Shown here: positions 1 to 7,795 of the stretch, piece by piece
Position numbering within the stretch: the first letter of the stretch is position 1
Layout of the letters: each line of letters starts with the position of its first letter
From: CAYSDH01 sp964429805
Lineage (GTDB): Bacteria; Bacteroidota; Bacteroidia; Flavobacteriales_D; JABDKJ01
Direction of reading: 5' to 3'
Length of the DNA: 51,213 bases
NCBI GenBank assembly: GCA_964429805.1
Contig: CAYSDH010000018.1
Coordinates: forward strand, 1 to 51,213
Notes under the pieces: generated by a model
Database searches by the model: none
What the model saw: the letters and a program-made list of their open reading frames with translations, nothing else
Told to the model about the DNA's origin: nothing
Translations under genes and position numbers: made by a program

Positions 1-1
1 C

Positions 2-82
2 CAGTGTATGGCATGTGGCTTGGCAAAAGCCGAACTTTCTCCAGACGGCCGTGCGCTGGATTTGAGCGGCCATATGCTATGA
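2..82 (+). CDS. C-terminal tail of an unidentified protein (partial)
   Basis: An open frame runs in from the left window edge and stops at TGA 80-82. It reads QCMACGLAKAELSPDGRALD followed by LSGHML. All three forward frames are open over this short stretch, so the choice of frame rests only on its protein-like composition and on a stop placed just before the convergent lipoprotein. The CxxC pair could be a metal or heme site, but too little is visible to name a family. Confidence 0.3.
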   Translation, partial: QCMACGLAKAELSPDGRALDLSGHML

Positions 83-95
83 CACCATGTTGTAG

Positions 96-608
96 TTAGT
101 TTTTCTTTTTCAATATCGCGTAAATATTCTTCTTTCCTTTCTCTTGATTCCACCTATTCTGAAATAACGAGATTCCAGAGTAGTGTTTGCTGCGTTTGGG
201 TTTAATAAGATTTCCGTTCGCATCATATGCTTCATACTCCTCATCCGTTTTAATCAGTATTTCTAGATGTGCACGAACGTCCTTTTCTGAATGGTAGGGT
301 CGATTACCTCCAGACTCCACAATGATACTGTCACCATAATCTGTAAAATTTAGAAAGCCTGCTTGATGAAAGGCAAGGTAATTTCCAATTGAGTCTATTG
401 ATTTAATATTGAATGTGAGACCGCCAGCTCCAATAGAGTCCAAATCGGATATCACCTCTGAATGCTTGAGTCGTTCAACGAAGGATTTATCAATTCCATA
501 GCCCGAATTAATTGAAGCTGTTCCATCGTTATGTAACACCACAGAATGAATATTTGAGCAAGAAGCTAAAATCACGGACAGAAGAAATAGTAGGGAAAAG
601 CTTCTCAT
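96..608 (-). CDS. Small lipoprotein of unknown function
   Basis: The 170-residue product starts with a hydrophobic signal peptide ending in a lipobox (ILASC, Cys17), so it should be a lipid-anchored periplasmic or outer-membrane protein. I do not recognise the mature part. It is polar, has no further cysteine, and ends in a basic tail (ILKKKN). It is transcribed alone, convergent with the partial gene at the left edge. Its promoter lies under an unusual palindrome at 633-654, which suggests that a dedicated dimeric regulator controls it. Confidence 0.7.
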   Translation of the reverse strand: MRSFSLLFLLSVILASCSNIHSVVLHNDGTASINSGYGIDKSFVERLKHSEVISDLDSIGAGGLTFNIKSIDSIGNYLAFHQAGFLNFTDYGDSIIVESGGNRPYHSEKDVRAHLEILIKTDEEYEAYDANGNLIKPKRSKHYSGISLFQNRWNQEKGKKNIYAILKKKN

Positions 609-626
609 GAATTCAATTAACTACAA

Positions 627-634
627 CAAACATA
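627..634 (-). promoter_or_regulatory. Predicted -7 promoter element for the 96-608 lipoprotein
   Basis: On the minus strand this reads TATGTTTG, an exact match to the Bacteroidetes -7 consensus TAnnTTTG, about 18 bases upstream of the start codon at 608. No convincing -33 TTTG is seen at the usual spacing. The element overlaps the left edge of the palindrome at 633-654. Confidence 0.5.
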
Positions 635-654
635 TATACGCTATAGCGTATATA
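633..654. promoter_or_regulatory. 22-bp perfect palindrome, probable operator
   Basis: The sequence is TATATACGCTA followed by its exact reverse complement: eleven base pairs per arm with no spacer. A further half-site GCGTATATA recurs at 673-681, 27 bp from the same half-site in the palindrome (646-654). The palindrome overlaps the -7 element of the lipoprotein gene, where a bound repressor would block polymerase. Operator function is inference; the symmetry is directly visible. Confidence 0.55.
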
Positions 655-770
655 CTCCCAAAAAACAATATTGCGTATATATCTCTAATACACCCAACAA
701 AGTTCATTGTCTTTCAAATCTAACCAAAATCAACATCCGCCCGCGCAAAAGCGCAGCCCAATAAAGCCTG

Positions 771-787
771 CATGTGCTCCGCACATG
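771..787 (-). terminator. Hairpin downstream of the beta-helix lipoprotein gene, weak terminator candidate
   Basis: CATGTGC and GCACATG form a perfect 7-bp stem with a 3-base loop, 47-63 bases past the stop of the minus-strand gene at 834. A second small hairpin, GCGC-AAAA-GCGC, lies at 743-754. Neither is followed by a real T-tract in the direction of transcription, so terminator function is uncertain. Confidence 0.3.
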
Positions 788-833
788 TCACAAACCAATA
801 AGAAAAAGTGAAATCGAAAATCTAGTCTAAGAT

Positions 834-2381
834 TTAATTCTCAAACTCGTAGCAACCAATGTCTGGCGGAGAGTTAGTGAGTCTGATGCCTTCGGTATCT
901 AAATCATCTGCCGTGATTTGATTTTGGTTGCCCGCGTCAACCGCTTGGCCTCCACTCTCTAGACTGAAGTCACGGTCAAAGGTGGATACATAACCCGGCC
1001 CAAGAAAGTCAACTTCTATAGTGTTTGAAAATTCTGGCCCATTAATGTTGGTCTCATCCACTTCGAGTAGACAGTACTCAAATGAAATATTACTTATGTT
1101 TTGCGTCTTAAGGTCCCACTCATAACTAAACTCTTCAAAGGTGTTGCCATCCATAATGCAACTGCGCGCAGTAAGGTTCAGACCAGTTGAAGACCAGATG
1201 GCTCCTTGATTGTACTCAAACAGATTGGTCGCAAAAAAACTTGGCGTGCTTCGCCCACCAAAAGACCAATAGTTGGCAAACGTACAGTGCCAAAAATCAT
1301 AGTTTCCGCCACCACTCACTGCACAAGTATATTGACCCGCATTGGCAAATAGACAGTTGGTCGCGTCTATCTGAAAGTTACGCGCCAACAGACCAATCGC
1401 TGATGTTTCTCTTATAATAGTGTTACTCAGTATCAACTTGTTGGCACTAATCTCAGCAGGGTCATAAGGTCCACCGCTGGTCGTCTCAAATGGTATGGTC
1501 TGCACCTCCAGTCCGAGTATGCTGTTTTTTATTTCCGCATGCTGTATGATGTGGTCCATACCTGCTTCACCATTATACAATCTGATAAGGTCCCACTGAC
1601 CGGGCACATCATCAAATTCTGGCTCCAGTCGGTCACCTTGAAAGACTACAGGGTTTTCAAAACTACCCAGCACCTTAAGCTGGGCGCCTTCCCAAACCCA
1701 TAGTCCAGAACCCTCGTGAAAGTAGATTTGTGTGCCCGCCTCAATGGTCAAGCAGTCATCTTCATCGACTATGACATAGCCATATATCACAATGGGTTTT
1801 TCATTGGTCCAAGTCACATTGACGCCAGGTATGTCATCGCTACAAGGTCCGGGGTTACCGTCTGCATCAAGGCATGTGAACGGGGGCAGTCCTTCTATCT
1901 GTCCAGTTTCTTGAGGAAAATAAAAATTGGCGTCCTGACCCCAAGCCACCAAGTCTACGTCTTGCACATTTCCATTGGTTTCAAATACGAGACTGTCCGC
2001 TTCTATTAGCGGAGAATTAATCTCATTGGGGTCAATGGTCACTTCTATAAACACGAAAATGCTGTCTTCAGCAGGGATCTCTACATCTGTGAATTGCACA
2101 CCTGGTTCTCCTGGCGCCCCGTTTACATTTACTCTGTAAGAAGAGGCGCTGGCATCAGCCAAATAGATGGAGGAAATAGACACGCGCTGGTTATTGTTAT
2201 TATAGACTTTCAGAATCTTGGTGGCAGAACCAATGCTGGTAAACACCGTGTCAAAAATGATGGTGTCTGTAGAAAACTCAAGCTTGGCACTCGAGTCTCT
2301 GAGTATTTCTTCGTCCTTTCGGCAAGAGCCAAGGGCAAGTAAAAAACATAGAAGAGGGAGTAGGAGGAGTTTCCAATTCAT
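834..2381 (-). CDS. Right-handed beta-helix lipoprotein
   Basis: The 515-residue product has a signal peptide with lipobox LGSC (Cys about 20). It then has an N-terminal beta-sandwich-like stretch (FDTVFTSIGSATKILKVYNN), which is a common opening in a Bacteroidetes lipoprotein family, and a long region of short beta-strand turns with many Asn and Cys residues typical of parallel beta-helix repeats. It ends in DIGCYEF, the usual end of such proteins. The family usually acts as a surface or periplasmic binding or scaffold protein; the ligand is unknown. It is the last of three minus-strand genes behind the MbnP-like and MauG-like genes, 86 bp after the latter, so it may share their role. A near-consensus -7 element (CATATTTG on the minus strand) at 2385-2392 could also give it its own promoter. 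Confidence 0.75.
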   Translation of the reverse strand: MNWKLLLLPLLCFLLALGSCRKDEEILRDSSAKLEFSTDTIIFDTVFTSIGSATKILKVYNNNNQRVSISSIYLADASASSYRVNVNGAPGEPGVQFTDVEIPAEDSIFVFIEVTIDPNEINSPLIEADSLVFETNGNVQDVDLVAWGQDANFYFPQETGQIEGLPPFTCLDADGNPGPCSDDIPGVNVTWTNEKPIVIYGYVIVDEDDCLTIEAGTQIYFHEGSGLWVWEGAQLKVLGSFENPVVFQGDRLEPEFDDVPGQWDLIRLYNGEAGMDHIIQHAEIKNSILGLEVQTIPFETTSGGPYDPAEISANKLILSNTIIRETSAIGLLARNFQIDATNCLFANAGQYTCAVSGGGNYDFWHCTFANYWSFGGRSTPSFFATNLFEYNQGAIWSSTGLNLTARSCIMDGNTFEEFSYEWDLKTQNISNISFEYCLLEVDETNINGPEFSNTIEVDFLGPGYVSTFDRDFSLESGGQAVDAGNQNQITADDLDTEGIRLTNSPPDIGCYEFEN

Positions 2382-2467
2382 AGTGCAAATATGCGATGTT
2401 CAGTGGATAAACGAACGAATAATGACTAAAGTACCTGACAGCTGGCTGAAGTAAAATAGGGGCCAGT

Positions 2468-3490
2468 TTAATTCTCATATCGAGAACGCTTCTTAAAGCG
2501 CTCATCAGTCACAAAAGAATAATCATCTAAGCTGCGCAAGAAGGCAAGCAAGTGTTTCTTTTCCTGCGCATCAAATCCTAAGGGGCTGAGGTTTTCTGAG
2601 AGATTTTTGTGCGGTTGAATCCCCGTGCTGTAGTGCTCTATCACCTGCTCAAGTGAGGCCAAAGAACCGTCATGCATATACGGAGCGGTAAAACTGAGGT
2701 TTCTCAATGTGGGCACCTTAAAGAGTGCGCGGTCTTCCTCCTCTAGCGTCAGACGGTATCTCCCAGAGTCGGGATACTGCGTGTACAGCCCGTTATTCGC
2801 AAAACGATAATCTGTGAAGTTAAACCCGCCATGACAGGAAGAGCACTGTGACCGGTCGCTGAAAAAAAGTGTCATACCGGCTCGCTCTTCTTCAGTTAGA
2901 ATATCAGATTTGCCTTGTACCACTTCTTGGTCATATCGACTATTGCCACTGATAAGGCTACGCTCAAAACAGGCCAATGCTCGTGTAATCACAAAAGGGT
3001 CAGGCACTCGATCATAAGCTGTGCGACTCATGGCTACGTAATCTGAGTCAGCAGCCATACGCTCAGCAATAACAAGCACATTATTGTCAAACTCGTTATG
3101 CTCTTGTATCGGTACTAAAATTTGCATCTCAAGCGTAGGCACTCCGCCCGCTCTGGTCAGGTATGGGTTGTACGCCACGTTGCTCAGGGTTGGCGCATTC
3201 TGTGTGCCTCTGGCTCCATCTACGCCAACACTCAAGGCCATCTTATCTGAAAACGCCAGCTCTGGGCTATGGCAAGACGCACAGCTGATGCTGTTATCTC
3301 GGCTCATTATAGGGTCGTAGAAAAGTTTCTTGCCCAGCGACCATCGGGCCAGCGAGTGTTCGTTTCCTTCTGGATGTTCTACCTCAGGAAATCCTTTTGG
3401 CGTATCAATTGCAAGCACAGTGCTCGGAGTATTCCATGCCTGACAGGCCAGAATAAGTAGGGCTATACTAAGCAGTCCGAGCCATTTCAT
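2468..3490 (-). CDS. Di-heme cytochrome c peroxidase family protein, MauG/MbnH type
   Basis: The 340-residue product has two c-type heme motifs, CASCH (Cys70, Cys73, His74) and CSSCH (Cys216, Cys219, His220), and the family signature KVPTLRNLSFTAPYMHDGSL near residues 258-277. Length and motif spacing fit the bacterial di-heme peroxidase/MauG superfamily. The N-terminus carries a signal peptide whose end (LILAC, Cys16) also fits a lipobox, so it may be membrane anchored. Members either reduce hydrogen peroxide or oxidise amino-acid side chains in a partner protein. Here the partner is probably the MbnP-like protein encoded 16 bp upstream. In characterised MbnH/MbnP pairs, MbnH converts a tryptophan of MbnP to kynurenine. 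The family call is firm; the MbnH role is inferred from the neighbour. Confidence 0.88.
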   Translation of the reverse strand: MKWLGLLSIALLILACQAWNTPSTVLAIDTPKGFPEVEHPEGNEHSLARWSLGKKLFYDPIMSRDNSISCASCHSPELAFSDKMALSVGVDGARGTQNAPTLSNVAYNPYLTRAGGVPTLEMQILVPIQEHNEFDNNVLVIAERMAADSDYVAMSRTAYDRVPDPFVITRALACFERSLISGNSRYDQEVVQGKSDILTEEERAGMTLFFSDRSQCSSCHGGFNFTDYRFANNGLYTQYPDSGRYRLTLEEEDRALFKVPTLRNLSFTAPYMHDGSLASLEQVIEHYSTGIQPHKNLSENLSPLGFDAQEKKHLLAFLRSLDDYSFVTDERFKKRSRYEN

Positions 3491-3506
3491 AAATGCTGAG
3501 AAATTT

Positions 3507-4466
3507 TTATTCTACAATCCAACGCGCGCTAGTCATGATTTGCTCATTAGTGAGCAAGTTCACCACATAGGCACCAGCAGGAAGGTCAGGAAGATTGACA
3601 CTTTGCTCTCCTAACTGAACGGCAGTATCAAACACACGTTTACCTTGTATATCAATCACAGTAATAATGTATCGCTGCGCATCTGGAAGGTCAAGCATCA
3701 ATTCTGCACCCAACACCGATGGGTTAGGAGAGATAGATATTGAATTGCTAAAGTCTAATTCGTCAATCGAATTAACAACGCCTGAAGTAAACACATCAGT
3801 CGAGAAGTTTTCAAGCAGCGTAATAGAAATACCGCTGAGTGAGTGATTAATAATTCCTCCGCTCACATCAATATTCATCAGTGAATTGACATAATCGGCT
3901 TTAAGTGGAATAGTCAGGTTGCCCGCCTCAGCTGTCGCACTCACTTCAACAGATGTCTCAAAGTAGTTGTCATCACCAAGGGCATGAATTTGAAATTCGT
4001 TTTCCGCGACAGTCGGCCCAGCATTTCCTTCAAGGGTTATAAACTTGTATCCACTTGCCCAGCCCCAGTGCATTGACGGGTTTTTAGGTGCCAGCGGATG
4101 ACTTGATTGCCATAGCGAAGGGTCATCATGATTTACATCAGGACCGACACCTACATAAAAAGTGATCGCCTCAACAGTAGTGATGTCATGGTTTCCTAAA
4201 TCAAACGGAGTGTTTTCGCTCGCATCAACCAGCAGCCATGTGTCAGTGATGGTCGTGTTGTTTCCACCATCGTGCGTGATGCTGATGTCAGAAATATAGT
4301 ACTGCAGCCTATTGACATCAAATATGTAATCACCTTGATCCGCATCTTGACCAAACGCAAATGACGCATCGCCCAACACGTGTTCGATGTTTAGTGAGAC
4401 ATTGTTTTGCGCTCCAAGAATAAGAGAAGTGGCAACGCACAATAAGGCAAGTGAGAAATTTTTCAT
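3507..4466 (-). CDS. MbnP-like copper-binding protein with T9SS type A sorting domain
   Basis: The 319-residue product has a signal peptide ending near GAQ20. Residues 21 to about 225 resemble the MbnP family: an opening strand NVSLNIEHV, then VNRLQYYISDI, and the signature SMHWGWASGYKFITLEG (Trp134, Trp136, Tyr140). His29, His113 and His161 are candidate metal ligands. Residues about 245-319 form a T9SS C-terminal domain (SPNPS, IDIQGKRVFD, LPAGAYVVNLL), so the protein should cross the outer membrane and be anchored or released at the surface. It leads a minus-strand operon with the di-heme peroxidase and the beta-helix lipoprotein. In studied MbnP proteins a kynurenine made from tryptophan helps bind copper. 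That modification is inferred here. Confidence 0.75.
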   Translation of the reverse strand: MKNFSLALLCVATSLILGAQNNVSLNIEHVLGDASFAFGQDADQGDYIFDVNRLQYYISDISITHDGGNNTTITDTWLLVDASENTPFDLGNHDITTVEAITFYVGVGPDVNHDDPSLWQSSHPLAPKNPSMHWGWASGYKFITLEGNAGPTVAENEFQIHALGDDNYFETSVEVSATAEAGNLTIPLKADYVNSLMNIDVSGGIINHSLSGISITLLENFSTDVFTSGVVNSIDELDFSNSISISPNPSVLGAELMLDLPDAQRYIITVIDIQGKRVFDTAVQLGEQSVNLPDLPAGAYVVNLLTNEQIMTSARWIVE

Positions 4467-4533
4467 GAAGTAGTTTTTTGTTTTTGGTCTTTCGAATTGC
4501 TCGAAAAAGCCCTGTTTTTAACCATTTATAAGA

Positions 4534-4541
4534 CAAATATA
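4534..4541 (-). promoter_or_regulatory. Promoter of the MbnP-like operon (-7 element)
   Basis: On the minus strand this reads TATATTTG, an exact TAnnTTTG match, with a TTG about 18 bases upstream (4560-4562) as a possible -33 element. It lies 67 bases before the start codon at 4466, in the 222-bp region shared with the divergent TPR gene. Confidence 0.55.
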
Positions 4542-4688
4542 AGGCTGACTCTGCTGCCGCAATAGTTTGATTCATTTCTAATGGCACAAAGATTGGATAC
4601 TTATCAGTCCATAAGATCGTTGAAAATTCATCCCTCTACCTTCATTTGATCAGAATGGAAGACCATACATTTAATGATTGGTTGAACT

Positions 4689-7600
4689 ATGTATATGCTA
4701 TTGAAAATCAAACGTTTACGGCTTTCGCTCTGCGTGGCGACACTGCTATTCACAGGAATTGCGAGTGCGCAAGAACCTGCTACTTTCTATGAACCTGAGG
4801 CGCTTTATGAAAGAGCGATGGAACTTTATGACAAAGAGAAGTATGCAGCCGCGCAGCAGGATTTTGATCGTGTCCATGAGATAATTGATGACGAGTACAG
4901 GGAAGTAGCTGTCAACTCAGAGTGGTTTGCAGCCATGTGTGCCATGAACCTGTTTCACAAAGACACCGAGCACCGACTCGCTAATTTTGTGAAAGATCAT
5001 CCTGAAAGTGCCTGGGTCAAAGTGGCCTTCTTTGAGTTAGGCAATTACTATTACAGAAGAAGGAAATATAAAAGTGCAGTCAAGTATTACGATCGTGTCA
5101 GGCTGCGCGACCTTACTCCAGAGCAGACCAACGATTTATACTTCAAGCAAGGCTATTGCCAGTTTAAGTCTGGGAATATGGAAGATGCCAAGCACTCGTT
5201 TTCTCACCTCGTAGAGACGGACAATAAGTATTACGCACCAGCCAATTACTATCACGCCCACATGTCCTATGAGGAGGGTAACTATGAGACTGCCCTCAAA
5301 GGATTTCAGCGATTAGAAGGAGATGAGAACTTCGCAGCAGTAACTCCGTATTATGTCTCACAAATACTCTTTTTGCAAAAGAAGTATGATGAAGTGATTG
5401 CCTACGCGCCAGACATCATCAAAGAGCAAGAAGTGAAAAAGGAAAATGAGATAGCCCGCATTATTGGTGAGTCTTATTACAACATCGGTGAGTTTGGAAA
5501 TTCTATTCCTTACCTCGAAGCTTTCCATAATAGTGGGGCTCAAAAAACAAGACAGGACCATTATCAATTGGGTTTCGCATACTACAAGGCTGGAGAGTTT
5601 GAGTCAAGCATTGAGTCCTTTAATCTGGTCACAAATCAAGACGATGAGCTGACACAGATTGCCACTTACCACATGGGTGATTGCTACTTGAAAACAGAAA
5701 AGAAAACCTATGCGAGAAATGCGTTTAAGAAAGCATCAGAATTTGATTTTGACAGAGAGCTAAAAGAAGATGCCTTGTTTAACTATGCGAAGTTGGCTTA
5801 TGAGCTTTCAGTAAATCCCTTTCACGAAGCCATTCGTGCCTTTGAAAAATATTTGGAAGACTATCCCGGTTCTGAACGAAGAGATCAGGCTTATGAGTTT
5901 TTGCTTGATGTCTATTTGACCACCAAAAACTATCAGCGTGCGCTAGACGCACTTGCCAAGATCAAAAACAAGAGTCCAAAAATTAAGTCGGCCTATCAGT
6001 TAAGCGCCTACAATCGGGGCTCAGAGTTGTTTTTAAATAATGACTTGAGCGCAGCCGATGCCATGTTTGACAAAGTGTCAACGTATCCCATGGACCCAAA
6101 GCTGACAGCAAGTGCGGCTTTTTGGAAGGCAGAAATCTTGTACAAAAACAAGGAGTATGACAAAGCCATATTGGCTTACAAAGATTTCCAATCTACTAAT
6201 GGGAGTAGCAGCACACCGCTCTTTAAGGAAGCACATTACTCTACGGCCTATTCCTATTTCAGACAAAAAGAATATTCTAATGCCGAGACAGGCTTCAATC
6301 TATTTCTGAGTTCTAATGGTGCGGCAACCAAAACCAAAAAGAATGATGCGTATTTGAGGCTAGGTGATTGTGCCTTTGTGGCCAAGCAGTATGACAAGTC
6401 TGTGAAGTGGTACGACAAGGCCATCGAGTTAAATGTGATTGATGGCCACTACGCCCTCTTTCAAAAAGCCCGCTGTCAAGGCTATCAAGAAAATGATGCG
6501 GGCAAGATTGCCACGCTTCAAAAGCTGGTTCAAGAGCATGAAGGCTCAAGCATGTATGTGCCTGGAAAATACCAGCTTGGTCAGACGTATTTTAAAACGA
6601 ATAAGATTGATGATGCACTCATCATTTTAGATGGCCTCATTGCTGATCATCCAAACTCGCCTTACGTGAAGAAGTCGCTCTTGACAAAGGGACTGATTCA
6701 TTATAGAAAAAGCCAGTATGAAGAGGCTTTGGCGGCCTTTAAGACTGTAGTGGAGAAGTACAAGGCGGACAAAGATTCTGAAACTGCTTTATTAAGGCTC
6801 CAAGACGTCTACGTAGAGCTTGGTCGTATGGATGACTTTAACGCATGGTATGAGCAGAATGTGCCTACGGGTTCTGTCGCCATGCAAGACTCTGTCAACT
6901 ACAGAGCGGCTGAAAACAAGTACACGGCCGGTGATTGTGAAACAGCTTCTGCGGCCTTTACCGAGTACATCAAAAAATTCCAACCGGGAATATTTGGCAT
7001 AAATGCGAGCTTCTACTTGGCCGAGTGTCAGATGAAAGAAGAGGAGTTTGAAATGGCCCTAAATAATTACCTCTACGTTATTGGCGAGCCGACCAATCCT
7101 TTTTCTGAACCAGCGCTCTATGCCGCAGCGACCATTACCTATGGCGATGGTAAACTAGACGAGGCCTTGCAACACTATATCCATTTAGAGCAAGTTGCAG
7201 ACTTTGACAATAACCGTCTCGAAGCGCGAATCGGTCAGATGAGAATTTACTTTAAGAAAGGTGAATATGACCAGGCCTTGACATTTGCTGAGGCTGTACT
7301 TGCAGACGAAAAAACTCCTGAGCACATCCAGCAAGAAGCGCACATGGTCAAGGCAAAAGTGCTCTTGTCAAATGGCGATGTGGACAATGCCCGAGAAGAG
7401 TTTTGGTTAATCACTCAGCTGTCTTCGGGCAAGATGGGTGCAGAAGCCAAGTTTAATATTGCACGCATCTATTACGACCAAGAAAAGTATGACTTGGCTG
7501 AGACGGAGATTTTTGATCTCATCAAAGAGTATCCTTCACAGGAGTACTGGAAGATAGAAGCCTTCATGATGCTGGCTGACGTCTATGTCGGGAAAGACGA

Positions 7601-7793
7601 CTTTTTCCAAGCTAAGGCCACGCTTCAAACCATTATAGATAATGTGACTGATGAAGATGTGATGAACCGAGCCATTAGCAAGTACCAAGAAATAGTGGAC
7701 TTAGAAGAGGCGAAGAGTGCGGGTACAGATACCGAGATGGAGATTGAAATGGGTGAGGAAGATTATGATGAATTATTTGACGAGGAGGAGTAA
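4689..7793 (+). CDS. Large periplasmic tetratricopeptide-repeat protein
   Basis: The 1034-residue product has a signal peptide (LCVATLLFTGIASAQ). Most of the rest is TPR helices, recognisable from repeated patterns such as YDKAILAYKDF, YEEALAAFKTVVEKY and YDLAETEIFDLIKEYP. It ends in a strongly acidic tail (residues about 1010-1034, EMGEEDYDELFDEEE). No lipobox is seen, so it should be soluble in the periplasm as a protein-binding scaffold. ATG at 4695 is an equally good start. The beta-barrel gene follows after 2 bases and is surely co-transcribed, which suggests the two products form an envelope complex. It is longer than the T9SS protein SprE/PorW and lacks that protein's lipobox, so I do not equate them. 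Confidence 0.8.
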   Translation: MYMLLKIKRLRLSLCVATLLFTGIASAQEPATFYEPEALYERAMELYDKEKYAAAQQDFDRVHEIIDDEYREVAVNSEWFAAMCAMNLFHKDTEHRLANFVKDHPESAWVKVAFFELGNYYYRRRKYKSAVKYYDRVRLRDLTPEQTNDLYFKQGYCQFKSGNMEDAKHSFSHLVETDNKYYAPANYYHAHMSYEEGNYETALKGFQRLEGDENFAAVTPYYVSQILFLQKKYDEVIAYAPDIIKEQEVKKENEIARIIGESYYNIGEFGNSIPYLEAFHNSGAQKTRQDHYQLGFAYYKAGEFESSIESFNLVTNQDDELTQIATYHMGDCYLKTEKKTYARNAFKKASEFDFDRELKEDALFNYAKLAYELSVNPFHEAIRAFEKYLEDYPGSERRDQAYEFLLDVYLTTKNYQRALDALAKIKNKSPKIKSAYQLSAYNRGSELFLNNDLSAADAMFDKVSTYPMDPKLTASAAFWKAEILYKNKEYDKAILAYKDFQSTNGSSSTPLFKEAHYSTAYSYFRQKEYSNAETGFNLFLSSNGAATKTKKNDAYLRLGDCAFVAKQYDKSVKWYDKAIELNVIDGHYALFQKARCQGYQENDAGKIATLQKLVQEHEGSSMYVPGKYQLGQTYFKTNKIDDALIILDGLIADHPNSPYVKKSLLTKGLIHYRKSQYEEALAAFKTVVEKYKADKDSETALLRLQDVYVELGRMDDFNAWYEQNVPTGSVAMQDSVNYRAAENKYTAGDCETASAAFTEYIKKFQPGIFGINASFYLAECQMKEEEFEMALNNYLYVIGEPTNPFSEPALYAAATITYGDGKLDEALQHYIHLEQVADFDNNRLEARIGQMRIYFKKGEYDQALTFAEAVLADEKTPEHIQQEAHMVKAKVLLSNGDVDNAREEFWLITQLSSGKMGAEAKFNIARIYYDQEKYDLAETEIFDLIKEYPSQEYWKIEAFMMLADVYVGKDDFFQAKATLQTIIDNVTDEDVMNRAISKYQEIVDLEEAKSAGTDTEMEIEMGEEDYDELFDEEE

Positions 7794-7795
7794 TC

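Noticed and set aside
6313..6549. Small opposite-strand frames inside the TPR gene and other long genes
   Set aside because: They mirror the coding frame of strong genes and show no independent motifs or start signals.
4689..7793. TPR protein as the T9SS component SprE/PorW
   Set aside because: It is longer, lacks a lipobox, and is paired with a barrel gene, so equality with SprE is not supported.
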